Source of the DNA: a virus
DNA: 28,320 bases
Virus record (IMG/VR): IMGVR_UViG_3300037069_001152
Coordinates: 1 to 28,320 of that record
Direction: 5' to 3' (one strand)
The notes beneath the pieces are model-generated. The model worked only from the letters and a program-made list of their open reading frames with translations. It ran no database searches and was not told the DNA's origin. The stretch's first letter is position 1; every line of letters begins with the position of its first letter. Position numbers and translations under genes: made by a program. Shown piece by piece: positions 1 through 7,753 of the stretch.

Positions 1-978
1 AATACCTACAACTATTATAACGGATTGCCAGGTTATGAACGCACAAAGAAATACACAGAAATGTATAGCCTCCCAGCCGTTGTAATGCAAATAGTTAGTG
101 GTGGCGTAATGCAGCCGGTATTAGGTTACCGTGTATATAGTAACCGAGCATATTCGGCACAGGAATATGACTTTAAAGGCGATACAGTTTCACACTTGAA
201 ATACTTTAACCCATTCTATACCACCTATGGTTCGCAGCTTTACGGGCAAGCACCATTAAGGGCATATCTCGAAACATTGCAGCGCAGCAAGGATAGCCGA
301 AATGAGCTAAACAAGCAAGCTAAGAATGGTGGCCCGATGGGAGTCTGGTCACCTAAAACATCATCAGGTGCGCCGCCTATTGATAACCCTAAAGTAAAAG
401 CAGACATTAAGATGCAGTTAGGCGAGGCACAATCATCAAGCGAACTGGCTAAACGCATCATAGTAGCAAGCGCAGAGGGCGCATGGCAGCAAATAGGCTT
501 ACCGTCAACAGATTTACAATTGGTGGAGAGTTTGGGATTGACAACTAAAGACATTTGCAAGGCGTTCCACCTGCCAATACAGTCCCTAGACTCGTCAACC
601 GGGGCAACTGATAACAACATGGGGTGGGCAGCCAAAAAAGTTGTTTACGATGCTGTAATGCCATTGGGTGGTATTATTGAAGATAGGTTAACAAGGGACT
701 TATGTGTTCCACATCAAAAATCAGGTAGCAAGTTATTTTTAATGTTCGATTACAGCGCACTGCCTGAAATGCAACAAGACCAAGTCGCTACTGCTGGTTG
801 GTTAAATACAAGCTGGTGGATGACAGGAAATGAGAAACGGGCGCAACAAGGTTTGCAACGTAGCACAGAACCAATGATGGATACGCCGCTTGTGCCGTCT
901 ACATACGTACCTATTACCGACCTATCAATGACCGCCGAAAACTTCACACAAGCCGGTAATGCAAACAGTACGCTTTAA
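1..978 (+). CDS. Phage portal protein (5' end cut by window edge)
   Basis: Portal proteins form the dodecameric ring at the capsid vertex through which DNA is packaged and to which the tail joins. The frame is open from base 1 without a stop, so the gene starts upstream; the TTG at 25 is not needed as a start. Of the visible 325 residues, the segment with YGQAPLRA and the later segment LGLTTKDICKAFHLP followed by a region ending in MPLGGIIEDRLTRDL match the HK97-type portal pattern (wing and stem, then clip-side helix). The gene overlaps the following MuF-type gene by 20 bp, and protease and capsid genes follow, which is the standard head gene order. The N-terminal part is missing, so total length is unknown. 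Family call is good; subfamily is uncertain. Confidence 0.87.
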   Translation, partial: NTYNYYNGLPGYERTKKYTEMYSLPAVVMQIVSGGVMQPVLGYRVYSNRAYSAQEYDFKGDTVSHLKYFNPFYTTYGSQLYGQAPLRAYLETLQRSKDSRNELNKQAKNGGPMGVWSPKTSSGAPPIDNPKVKADIKMQLGEAQSSSELAKRIIVASAEGAWQQIGLPSTDLQLVESLGLTTKDICKAFHLPIQSLDSSTGATDNNMGWAAKKVVYDAVMPLGGIIEDRLTRDLCVPHQKSGSKLFLMFDYSALPEMQQDQVATAGWLNTSWWMTGNEKRAQQGLQRSTEPMMDTPLVPSTYVPITDLSMTAENFTQAGNANSTL

Positions 979-1768
979 TCGTGCGCAATATCGCCGTGAT
1001 TGGCTACGTGCGCATCATAGCTACGAACGTGGGCAATACGTAAACTTTAAACGTGCATTAGATAAGCAGATACAGCCTGTTGTTGACTTTATCGGAAACG
1101 GCGGCATAGACCAATTAGCTACACATCTTAAATTGCTTATTCGTCCAGACCATATAGAAAAAGCTTATTATAATTGTTATGTATCTATTGGCACGAAGCA
1201 TGCAGGATGGACTTATCAGCATATTAACGGTATGGTAAAATCGGATGGGATAGGATTTTTTAGTTCGGCATGGAAACATTTAATGTCATTATTCTATACC
1301 GAACATTCATCGCAACGGGTAACGCGTGTTACTGAAACAACACGTGAACGAATAATGAATGCCTTAGATAAGGCGAATGAACAAAACCTATCAAAAGCTG
1401 AAACAGCAACCTTATTGCAAAAAGAATTAGATAGCCCTGATTTTAACCGCAATAGAGCGTTAATGATCGCACGTACTGAAAGCACAACAGCAGCAAATTA
1501 TGGAGCAACATTAGGTGCTGAAAGTAGTGATTACGAAACTGGTAAAGTCTGGATACCAGTAATGGATATGAACACTCGGCCAGACCATGCAGCAATGGAC
1601 GGGAGTGCGCCTATTGGCATGGATGAAACGTTTGCCGTAGGTGATAGTGAAATGTTATACCCTGGCGATCCGGCAGGTAGTGCAAGGGAGGTTATTCAAT
1701 GTCGATGCGTTTTAGGGATTGTACCGTTAATGGATTTTAGAGGGATGCCTGTGTTAAAGATGAGATAG
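959..1768 (+). CDS. MuF / SPP1 gp7-like head morphogenesis protein
   Basis: Minor head protein of 269 residues, of the family that binds the portal and aids DNA ejection and head assembly. The C-terminal third carries the family signature: ARTES near residue 170, then a K-x-W strand, DMNTRPDHAAMDG, an F-x-V-G segment, YPGDP and a closing CRC motif near residue 248. The N-terminal half is mostly charged helix. The ATG at 959 lies inside the end of the portal gene, so the two are probably translationally coupled. The C-terminus is short after the CRC motif, with no fused toxin or ADP-ribosyltransferase domain as seen in some MuF proteins. Its stop codon lies inside one arm of a 14-bp inverted repeat shared with the convergent gene. 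Confidence 0.88.
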   Translation: MQTVRFNRAQYRRDWLRAHHSYERGQYVNFKRALDKQIQPVVDFIGNGGIDQLATHLKLLIRPDHIEKAYYNCYVSIGTKHAGWTYQHINGMVKSDGIGFFSSAWKHLMSLFYTEHSSQRVTRVTETTRERIMNALDKANEQNLSKAETATLLQKELDSPDFNRNRALMIARTESTTAANYGATLGAESSDYETGKVWIPVMDMNTRPDHAAMDGSAPIGMDETFAVGDSEMLYPGDPAGSAREVIQCRCVLGIVPLMDFRGMPVLKMR

Positions 1769-1871
1769 TACAGCTCGAAGTCACGTCTGACATCCACATA
1801 TTACCCGAGTTGCACGGATGGGATTTTTCTCTGAACGCCCTGTACTGCCTATGTGTGCTGTACTATCTCAC
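1761..1871. repeat. 14-bp perfect inverted repeat spanning two convergent stop codons
   Basis: TGAGATAGTACAGC at 1761-1774 is the exact reverse complement of GCTGTACTATCTCA at 1858-1871. Both convergent genes end inside the arms: TAG at 1766-1768 on the + strand and TAG at 1865-1863 on the - strand. The 83-base loop holds no ORF I can support. It has a weaker 5-bp pair (CATCC 1791-1795 with GGATG 1816-1820) and a second CTGTACT copy at 1840-1846, which could compete with the outer right arm. Without T-runs it is a poor intrinsic terminator. It may be a two-way transcript end, an mRNA stabiliser, or the scar of the insertion that brought in the minus-strand cassette. Confidence 0.6.
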
Positions 1872-2123
1872 ACGTTTTAAAACCAAACCCACATTACACA
1901 CTTCCAAATAATCAATCTCTATATCAAGATACTTTTTATCAATCGGATTGATAAGCGATATTCTACCCGGTTTGTTTAGCCTGTCAAAAACATTATAGAA
2001 TGAGAATAGAATACCATCTCTATTTACATAAGTGGTAACATCCTGAATAAAAGCATCAGTATTTACATATTCTGTTTCAACTAAGGCGAATTTATCTATT
2101 ATTGATTGGGGGAGTTTACTCAT
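1863..2123 (-). CDS. Hypothetical protein, 86 aa, last gene of minus-strand cassette
   Basis: I do not recognise this protein. It has 86 residues, is mixed alpha/beta in look, with no signal peptide or membrane segment, and many hydrophobic beta-like stretches in the second half (ILFSFYNVF, then a run ending in VGLVLKRVR). Its ATG overlaps the stop of the upstream 67-aa gene in an ATGA tetranucleotide (2120-2123), so it is very likely translated by coupling. It is transcribed against the head operon and ends inside the 14-bp inverted repeat. The setting suggests an accessory gene inserted between head genes; no function can be assigned. Confidence 0.6.
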   Translation of the reverse strand: MSKLPQSIIDKFALVETEYVNTDAFIQDVTTYVNRDGILFSFYNVFDRLNKPGRISLINPIDKKYLDIEIDYLEVCNVGLVLKRVR

Positions 2124-2323
2124 TTTGAATCAAATGTAGGTTTACTAATATCTAATTGCATATAATTTCCATCTTTATCTTTTTGGCATAAATAATATAT
2201 TTTTAAAACTTCAAATATATGTGCTATGTTCCTTAGCCTTTCACCATAAATAGCATTAGCAAAATCACAGTTGAATGTAGATCGATTATCCCAAAAATAA
2301 ATTGTTATTTTAGGCTTTCTCAT
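2120..2323 (-). CDS. Hypothetical protein, 67 aa
   Basis: Unrecognised 67-residue protein starting MRKPKITIYFWDNRS. It begins with a basic stretch and a short beta-like segment; the middle (residues about 25-50) looks helical. A strong Shine-Dalgarno AAGGAGG sits about 8 bases upstream of the ATG (plus-strand complement at 2332-2338), which is rare in this window and argues that it is truly expressed. It overlaps both neighbours by ATGA: the 22-codon ORF upstream and the 86-aa gene downstream. Confidence 0.6.
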   Translation of the reverse strand: MRKPKITIYFWDNRSTFNCDFANAIYGERLRNIAHIFEVLKIYYLCQKDKDGNYMQLDISKPTFDSK

Positions 2324-2388
2324 TTCTTAACCTCCTTATCCTTAACCTCTTTTTTACCTTTTGGTGGGGGTGTTTCTTGTTTGCTCAT
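2320..2388 (-). CDS. Micro-ORF, 22 aa, lysine/proline rich
   Basis: A 22-codon reading frame (MSKQETPPPKGKKEVKDKEV, then KK) lies exactly between two coupled genes. It starts in an ATGA overlap with the RHH gene upstream and stops in an ATGA overlap with the 67-aa gene downstream. The last codons contain the AAGGAGG that serves the next gene. It could be a real micro-protein or just a leader that keeps ribosomes moving through the operon. The exact fit of both overlaps is the main reason to list it. Confidence 0.4.
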   Translation of the reverse strand: MSKQETPPPKGKKEVKDKEVKK

Positions 2389-2540
2389 TTTGTCTGCATT
2401 TTATCTTTACTGATAGCCCTTAACCCATTAAGGATAAACTTCCTAAGTAGGGCTGATTGTGTATCATCCTGCAATATAGCGGCAGCTTTTACTTTATCTA
2501 TAGTGCCATTTGGTAGCACAACGCTAATTTTTTCACTCAT
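2385..2540 (-). CDS. Small ribbon-helix-helix-like protein, 51 aa
   Basis: A 51-residue protein with the layout of an Arc/CopG-type ribbon-helix-helix DNA-binding fold: a short N-terminal strand KISVVLPN (residues 4-11), a helix around TIDKVKAAAIL (13-23), a turn, and a second helix TQSALLRKFILNGLRAI (27-43). Such proteins bind operators as dimers through the N-terminal ribbon and often repress their own operon. It is the first gene of the four-gene minus-strand cassette, which suits an autoregulator. Its stop overlaps the next ATG (2385-2388). No clear Shine-Dalgarno precedes it. The fold is inferred from pattern only. Confidence 0.6.
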   Translation of the reverse strand: MSEKISVVLPNGTIDKVKAAAILQDDTQSALLRKFILNGLRAISKDKMQTK

Positions 2541-2624
2541 ATTGGATGCTAATATATGCAATTAGAATATGATAAACAATAGCTATACAAAATAAACATA
2601 AGGTTTGTTATATTTTTACACTCA

Positions 2625-3395
2625 ATGAAGCATCAACAAGTTTCTTTAATGGAGTTCAAGGCACTAACCGGATCGGTTACGGATGTAGATACAAAGAACG
2701 GTATCGTTACCGGAATATGGTCAGCGTTTGATAATCTTGACAGCGATGATGATATTATCAGAAAAGGAGCGTTCACAAAAACAATTGCCGAACGTGGCCC
2801 GATGGGCAGCAATGAAATATTTTTCCTTAATCAACACAACTGGAATCAGCCATTAGGCAAGCCGACCTTATTACAGGAACGTCAAGACGGACTATATCAC
2901 GAAACACCCGTCAATCAAAAAACGTCCTTCGGAAAGGATGCTTTGGAGTTGATGGGTAGTGGTTTGGTTATACAAAACTCTATTGGCTATCAAACCATGA
3001 AGTGGAGTAACGTTGTTAAAGACGGTGCGACACAGTCATGGGATACATACCGAGATATAACCGAAATAAAGTTATATGAGGGTAGTTGTGTTACATTAGG
3101 CGCAAACGACCAAACGCCATTTACTGGCTTCAAGTCATTAACACCCGCACAAATCAACGACCAGGTTAGCATAATGATGAAGTTGTTACGTAATGGTACG
3201 TTAACGGATGAAACATTTGCCTTACTTGAAATAGGAATTAAACAATACGGTACGCAATTATACGAATTAGGTAAAAAATCACTTGTTGATAACGAGCCGG
3301 ATAAGTCCACTCCGCCAGTTAACGAGCCGAAGTCTTTTTTAGCAGGTTTCGCCGGGATTGAAATCACAAAATCAGAAAACTTTTTATTTTATTAA
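2625..3395 (+). CDS. HK97-type prohead protease (S78 family)
   Basis: Serine protease that trims the capsid N-terminus and itself during head maturation. The 256-residue protein shows the family pattern: FDNLDSDDDIIRKGAF (residues 35-50), a catalytic-type histidine in FLNQHNWNQPLG (His71), and the serine segment QNSIGYQT (Ser119). The acidic third member of the triad cannot be fixed by eye. The C-terminal tail from about residue 200 is variable and probably removed on maturation. It lies directly before the capsid gene with a 2-base gap. Between this gene and the MuF gene sits the inserted minus-strand cassette, so it probably needs its own promoter. A near-match to the -7 element (AAGGTTTG, 2600-2607) lies 17 bases before the ATG. 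Confidence 0.9.
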   Translation: MKHQQVSLMEFKALTGSVTDVDTKNGIVTGIWSAFDNLDSDDDIIRKGAFTKTIAERGPMGSNEIFFLNQHNWNQPLGKPTLLQERQDGLYHETPVNQKTSFGKDALELMGSGLVIQNSIGYQTMKWSNVVKDGATQSWDTYRDITEIKLYEGSCVTLGANDQTPFTGFKSLTPAQINDQVSIMMKLLRNGTLTDETFALLEIGIKQYGTQLYELGKKSLVDNEPDKSTPPVNEPKSFLAGFAGIEITKSENFLFY

Positions 3396-3397
3396 AG

Positions 3398-4669
3398 ATG
3401 GACATTTTATACAAGGTACTTGATACCGATACCGAAGAGGTAAAAAAAGGTAAAGAGGCATTAAACGCTGCCTTTAAATCCATGAGTGATGCTCAACAAA
3501 AATCATTAGCCGACCTTCAAAAGAAATTACAGGACGAGGTTGAGGGCGAACGCAAAGAGTCTGCCATCCTTAAAAAGTCACTGGCAGAATTAGGTGAGCA
3601 ACTTACCAACGAATTAAAAACCCGTGATGAGGCAATTACCGAATTGAAGTCGAGTTTGACCGAAATGAGCCGCATCAAACTGGAAGAAGGCAACACCCGC
3701 AAAAAATCGTTTAAAGACGAAATTATGGAAGGTGTTAACGCCAACGGGGAGCAGGTTAAAAAGTTCTTAGGCAACAAAAACGCCGGTTTGCAAATGGACA
3801 TTAAGGTAGCTGGTAATATGGGTGTTGTAACGAATGCCGTTGCGCCGATGTTCTCACCTATCGTTGGCCCTGCACACGAATTGATGCACGCCCGCAACTT
3901 TATACCGGTTAGCCCGACCAATAGCAACTTAATCCGCTACGTGAAGTTCACTAAAAAGGATGGTACTATCGGTATTGCTTTAATCAATAGCCTGAAAAAC
4001 CAAATCGATTACAACGAAATCGTAGTTGATGCACCTGTAGTTAAAATTGCTGGCTGGATTAACGTTGCCGATGAGTTCTTAGAGGATATTGATGGCGCAA
4101 GTTCATTCTTAGCCGATGAGTTGCCAGCTGCTTTGTACGATGCCGAAGATACGCAGATATTTAAAGGCGATGGTACTACAGGTAACTTAGCCGGTTTATA
4201 TGCGAGTGCAACTGCTTTAACATTCCCTTATGCCGGGGTGTTAACATCATCGAACGATATTGATAAAATTGCCGCCGCTGCAACTTATGTACGTAGGTTA
4301 AAACGCCGTGTTACCGCTGCTTGGGTATCACCGGAAGATTATCTTGGTATTTGGATCAACAAATCAACAGGCGATGTTCAGCTTTATACATACCCTATCC
4401 GCTTCAATGATGCCAATGGCATGTTGATGATTGGCAATATCCCGGTTATTGAGCATACAGTATTCGACCCTGGCGAAGGATTGGTAGGTGACTTTGCACA
4501 AGGTTGCCGTATCTTCCAAAAAATGGGTATGACATTGCGTTTTAGCACCGAGAACGTAGATAACTTCGTTAAGAACGTTACTACCGTATTGGTTGAAGAG
4601 CGTATCGCATTAGCTAATTATTATCCTGAAACGTTTGTTAAGTTTACTCTTAACGGTAACGCTTCGTAA
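3398..4669 (+). CDS. HK97-fold major capsid protein with N-terminal scaffold domain
   Basis: Main shell protein, 423 residues. Residues about 1-105 are a charged coiled coil (repeated K, E and L with heptad spacing) that acts as an internal scaffold (delta domain) and is normally cut off by the upstream protease. The capsid domain starts near residue 110, with NAVAPMFSPIVGPAHELMHA, a later segment VKIAGWINVADEFLEDI (spine helix and P-domain region), the loop with FKGDGTTGNLAGL, and a C-terminal strand set ending PETFVKFTL. No separate scaffold gene is present, which agrees with the fused delta domain. Codon use matches neighbouring head genes. A terminator follows. Confidence 0.94.
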   Translation: MDILYKVLDTDTEEVKKGKEALNAAFKSMSDAQQKSLADLQKKLQDEVEGERKESAILKKSLAELGEQLTNELKTRDEAITELKSSLTEMSRIKLEEGNTRKKSFKDEIMEGVNANGEQVKKFLGNKNAGLQMDIKVAGNMGVVTNAVAPMFSPIVGPAHELMHARNFIPVSPTNSNLIRYVKFTKKDGTIGIALINSLKNQIDYNEIVVDAPVVKIAGWINVADEFLEDIDGASSFLADELPAALYDAEDTQIFKGDGTTGNLAGLYASATALTFPYAGVLTSSNDIDKIAAAATYVRRLKRRVTAAWVSPEDYLGIWINKSTGDVQLYTYPIRFNDANGMLMIGNIPVIEHTVFDPGEGLVGDFAQGCRIFQKMGMTLRFSTENVDNFVKNVTTVLVEERIALANYYPETFVKFTLNGNAS

Positions 4670-4701
4670 AAAGATAAGGTTGTTAAGTGTTTAGTTTAGA
4701 G

Positions 4702-4727
4702 CCGGGGACGAAAGTTTCCGGTTTTTT
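4702..4727 (+). terminator. Intrinsic terminator after the capsid gene
   Basis: CCGGGGAC (4702-4709) pairs with GTTTCCGG (4714-4721) over a GAAA loop, followed by six T. Two pairs are G-U. It closes the capsid operon, which would allow high capsid expression to be set apart from the downstream modification genes. Confidence 0.85.
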
Positions 4728-4764
4728 ATTTGCATATATCATACGTATTTACGTTATTTGATAC

Positions 4765-4893
4765 ATGGCAAAAACAAGGATTGAATTTCAGATAGAAAGT
4801 GAACTACTGAAAAAAGCAAAGATAAAAGCTATCAATGCCGGGTGGAACATGACTAAGGTTATTACACATTTACTTCAACAATACATCAAATGA
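4765..4893 (+). CDS. Small ribbon-helix-helix protein, 42 aa
   Basis: A 42-residue protein that fits a minimal ribbon-helix-helix fold: strand TRIEFQIE (residues 4-11), helix ELLKKAKIKAINAG (13-26), turn, helix MTKVITHLLQQYIK (29-42). It is likely a DNA-binding dimer. It is the first gene after the capsid terminator. TTTG at 4729-4732 lies 20 bases before a poor -7-like element (4753-4760), so a promoter is possible but weak. The stop overlaps the start of a 25-aa membrane peptide by ATGA. It may control the modification gene cluster that follows; that is inference from position. Confidence 0.6.
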   Translation: MAKTRIEFQIESELLKKAKIKAINAGWNMTKVITHLLQQYIK

Positions 4894-4967
4894 CCTCAAT
4901 TGTTTTGGCTATATTTTGTATTGGCCTATTCTTATTAATACTGTTTAAACAAACACCTGAATTATGA
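4890..4967 (+). CDS. Single-pass membrane micro-peptide, 25 aa
   Basis: A 25-codon frame that is almost wholly one hydrophobic helix (SIVLAIFCIGLFLLILF) with a short polar end KQTPEL. It is linked on both sides by ATGA overlaps (4890-4893 and 4964-4967), so it lies exactly in the translation chain between the RHH gene and the 111-aa gene. That fit plus the clean membrane segment supports a real small membrane protein. Its role is unknown. Confidence 0.5.
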   Translation: MTSIVLAIFCIGLFLLILFKQTPEL

Positions 4968-5299
4968 AAAAGAAAATCGAATACCTACGCTTGCTTTGCC
5001 CAGGCAAGCTATCAATCCAAATAGACGACCATAAGCGATTTGGTGAAACGGCTGAACAAGCCATATCTACCGATAAAACAGGGGAATATAAAGAGATTAC
5101 AGGCGATGTTATTAGCCAGATGATAGAGCGTGATACCATTATTCGTGTTGAATGTTTTCCGCCATATCCTATAGTCGCTTTGTCTATTCATTGGGATTTG
5201 GATAAGGCATTAGAATCGTGTATTCAGCAAATCGAGGCAGCTAAAAAGAGTTTTGAAATGCAATTGGTAGTTGCAGATAGGGGGATAAATGCCAATTAG
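4964..5299 (+). CDS. Hypothetical protein, 111 aa
   Basis: Unrecognised 111-residue soluble protein starting MKKKIEYLRLLCPGKLSIQI. The middle is polar and acidic; the C-terminal third (about 75-105) looks like an amphipathic helix. Two cysteines stand near the start and middle, with a third late, but not as a metal-binding set. It overlaps the methyltransferase gene by 11 bp and so belongs to the same operon as the sugar-modifying genes. Confidence 0.6.
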   Translation: MKKKIEYLRLLCPGKLSIQIDDHKRFGETAEQAISTDKTGEYKEITGDVISQMIERDTIIRVECFPPYPIVALSIHWDLDKALESCIQQIEAAKKSFEMQLVVADRGINAN

Positions 5300-5831
5300 G
5301 ACAATTGAATTTAAGGGTCAAAAATATCCAGGATTTCAAGCTGATGGGCAAGCGTCACAATTTGCTATTCCTGCCGCATTAAACGTACTGTATGGCAATG
5401 GAATAGATATAGGCTGTAACCGACCTGAGTGGGCATATCCACATGCATCTTTTTTAGTAGACCCCGCATTAGATATTCCAGAGTTTTCCGGGTATGATGC
5501 AATGAAACTTCCAAAATCTCCTTATAATATAGATGGGAAATGGGACTATCTGTTTAGCAGCCATCTCTTAGAGCATTTAAATGATTTTGTTGCCGTGCTT
5601 GAATATTGGCATGCCAACATAAAGCGGGGCGGTACATTATTCCTTTATCTACCAGATTGCAACGCTCAAAACTATTGGAGGCCGTGGCATAACCGAAAAC
5701 ATGTAAACTATTTCACACCTGAAATATTTAAGCAATATTTTGCCGACATGTCAGATATGTGGGATATTTCGTTTGTGAGCGGAACCGATATTAATTGTTC
5801 ATTTATTGCTTATGCAAGGAAAAAAGTATGA
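5289..5831 (+). CDS. Class I SAM-dependent methyltransferase
   Basis: Protein of 180 residues with a compact Rossmann methyltransferase fold. Motif I is GIDIGCNRPEW (38-48), the place where S-adenosylmethionine binds. An acidic residue follows in VDPALDIP, then DYLFSSHLLEHL (86-97), which is the usual strand-4 motif with the D/S and EH(L) pattern, and RGGTLFLYLPD (about 116-126) as strand 5. The protein is short and resembles methyltransferases linked to glycosyltransferase clusters, which often cap or modify sugars. It overlaps the next gene by ATGA (5828-5831). The substrate cannot be read from the sequence; sugar, lipid or protein are all possible. Confidence 0.8.
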   Translation: MPIRTIEFKGQKYPGFQADGQASQFAIPAALNVLYGNGIDIGCNRPEWAYPHASFLVDPALDIPEFSGYDAMKLPKSPYNIDGKWDYLFSSHLLEHLNDFVAVLEYWHANIKRGGTLFLYLPDCNAQNYWRPWHNRKHVNYFTPEIFKQYFADMSDMWDISFVSGTDINCSFIAYARKKV

Positions 5832-7753
5832 AAGTAGGCTTGCTAATCTGCTGCAAAGATCGTCCCAAAGAATTAGCCGAATGTTTACGTTCGGTACAAG
5901 ATGCTGATTTGTCACAAATAAACGAGTTGATGATAGTTGATGATGGCAGTACAGACTTCAAAACAAAATCTCTTATCCAGTCGCTAAACTTTAAGGACAG
6001 CCATAAAAACCTTGTTCAGAAACCAGTATCGAAAGGCATAAAAAACAGCTTACTTTTAGGTTACGAATACCTATTCCAAAACAACGACATCGTAATCAAC
6101 CTTGACGGCGATGCCGTTGTTAAGCCTGATTTTGTGAGTAGGTTGGTGGAGTCATATTTGCCAGGCACTTTACTAACTGGTTTTCATTGCACCACTAAAA
6201 ACGAAAACGGAACTGATAGGCACAAAATAATAGATGATTCCGGGTTTAAAAAAATTGGTAATAACAAACATGGTTTTTTACTTAAACAATCGGTAGGGGG
6301 AATAAATTTTTGCATAGATAAACTTACTTATATCCACTTCATGAAAAGGGCACTAAACATGCCCGGTAACTTCGACCACAACGCCTGTATATTAGCTGGT
6401 GGTGCCTACTGTCTCAAACAATCCGTCATTCAACACATCGGCTTCTCATCATCAATGGGGCATACCGAATTACCCGACACCGCAGAAGATTTTCACCTAC
6501 TTGAATTACCCGGTGTAACATTGATAGGCGTGGATAGCAACCCACAGCGTTTGGAGTTAGCTAAACTAAAATGCACCAGCATGATAAAGTTTGGCGATGT
6601 CGTTACACTACACCCGCCAATAACAAGCAAGGAACAATACAGCGAGTTTTGCATCCGTGAAATGGCGCAACATATTCACACCTCACACGCCCTAATATTT
6701 CAACATGACGGCTTTGTAAATAACTGGCGCGCCTGGGATAACGATTGGTTACAATACGACTATATCGGTGCGCCGTGGTGGTATCAGGACGGAATGAACG
6801 TTGGCAACGGTGGTTTTTGCTTACGGTCAAAACGATTGATGGATATATTGGCAACAGATCCGAACATTACACAGCTACATCCCGAAGATCATCATATTTG
6901 CCGGACATATCGCCCGTATTTAGAAAGCAAGTACGGTATTAAATTCGCACCTTATGAAGTTGCGGAGCGTTTTAGCTTTGAGGGGTATATGAGGCATGGC
7001 GAGGTGGTTACAGACCAGTTTGGGGTGCATGGTAATTACACCGAACGTAAACCAATAAAACAAAATAAATATGTATTCAACCAATTCCTATCACTTGGTG
7101 ATATATTATTCCTTGTGCCAATGTACAGGGCTTTAGTCAGGGAGGGCAATTCAGTCTTATGGCCTATTGACAGCCAATATTTTGACATAGCTAAACACTT
7201 TCCCGATGTAAATTTTGTGCGCAAAGATGAATACCCCAAATTGCCTTATGATAGCCGTTCTGTTATCGGTACGGAATACGGAGCAATGTTGCCATACCGT
7301 TACGCAAGTGAAAATATGAGCCGATCTTTAAAAGACTGTATGCGTAGCAAATATGAGTTGTTTGGACATGACTATCGTATGTGGCGGGAGTTAAACTGGA
7401 AGCGGGACAAGGTATCTGAATTGGCACTGATAAAACACCTGAACCTACCATCAAAGTTTACTTTGGTTAACCGCACCTTTGGGCATGAAGCGAAACTATT
7501 CGTTACCCCTGATTTAAAATATGACATTCCAGTTATTGAAATGACAAATATATCAGGATATACACTTATTGACTGGACGGGTGTTATTGAATTGGCAAGC
7601 GAGGTACATGTGGCAAACTCATCTATTATGTATTTACTGGAATTATCCGATATAAAGGTGCCGATACATGTTTATAGGCGTGGTATTTGGGGGGAGGCCG
7701 GGTATGAGTATACCGAATATCTTTGGGAAAGCAATAAATTTATATTTCATTAA
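5828..7753 (+). CDS. Three-domain glycosyltransferase (GT2 + DUF5672 + GT9-like)
   Basis: Large glycosyltransferase of 641 residues. The start at 5828 is preferred because it overlaps the methyltransferase stop by ATGA and gives MKVGLLICCKDRP, a typical GT2 start; a longer frame from 5795 is possible. Domain 1 (about 1-220) is GT-A/GT2, with VDDGSTD (37-43) and a metal-binding DGD (93-95). Domain 2 (about 224-376) matches DUF5672: FQHDGF near 288-293, YDYIGAPWW and VGNGGFCLRS. Domain 3 (about 417-641) resembles GT9/heptosyltransferase-like GT-B proteins, with SLGDILFLVPMYRALV at its start; its end is less clear. Three sugar-transfer modules in one chain suggest a processive or multi-step glycan builder. 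It is followed by a GT4 gene. The acceptor may be virion or host glycans. Confidence 0.85.
   Translation: MKVGLLICCKDRPKELAECLRSVQDADLSQINELMIVDDGSTDFKTKSLIQSLNFKDSHKNLVQKPVSKGIKNSLLLGYEYLFQNNDIVINLDGDAVVKPDFVSRLVESYLPGTLLTGFHCTTKNENGTDRHKIIDDSGFKKIGNNKHGFLLKQSVGGINFCIDKLTYIHFMKRALNMPGNFDHNACILAGGAYCLKQSVIQHIGFSSSMGHTELPDTAEDFHLLELPGVTLIGVDSNPQRLELAKLKCTSMIKFGDVVTLHPPITSKEQYSEFCIREMAQHIHTSHALIFQHDGFVNNWRAWDNDWLQYDYIGAPWWYQDGMNVGNGGFCLRSKRLMDILATDPNITQLHPEDHHICRTYRPYLESKYGIKFAPYEVAERFSFEGYMRHGEVVTDQFGVHGNYTERKPIKQNKYVFNQFLSLGDILFLVPMYRALVREGNSVLWPIDSQYFDIAKHFPDVNFVRKDEYPKLPYDSRSVIGTEYGAMLPYRYASENMSRSLKDCMRSKYELFGHDYRMWRELNWKRDKVSELALIKHLNLPSKFTLVNRTFGHEAKLFVTPDLKYDIPVIEMTNISGYTLIDWTGVIELASEVHVANSSIMYLLELSDIKVPIHVYRRGIWGEAGYEYTEYLWESNKFIFH

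Noticed and set aside
5795-5827. Longer start of the three-domain glycosyltransferase
   Set aside because: The ATG at 5828 overlaps the methyltransferase stop by ATGA and gives a typical GT2 start; the extra 11 residues look like read-in.
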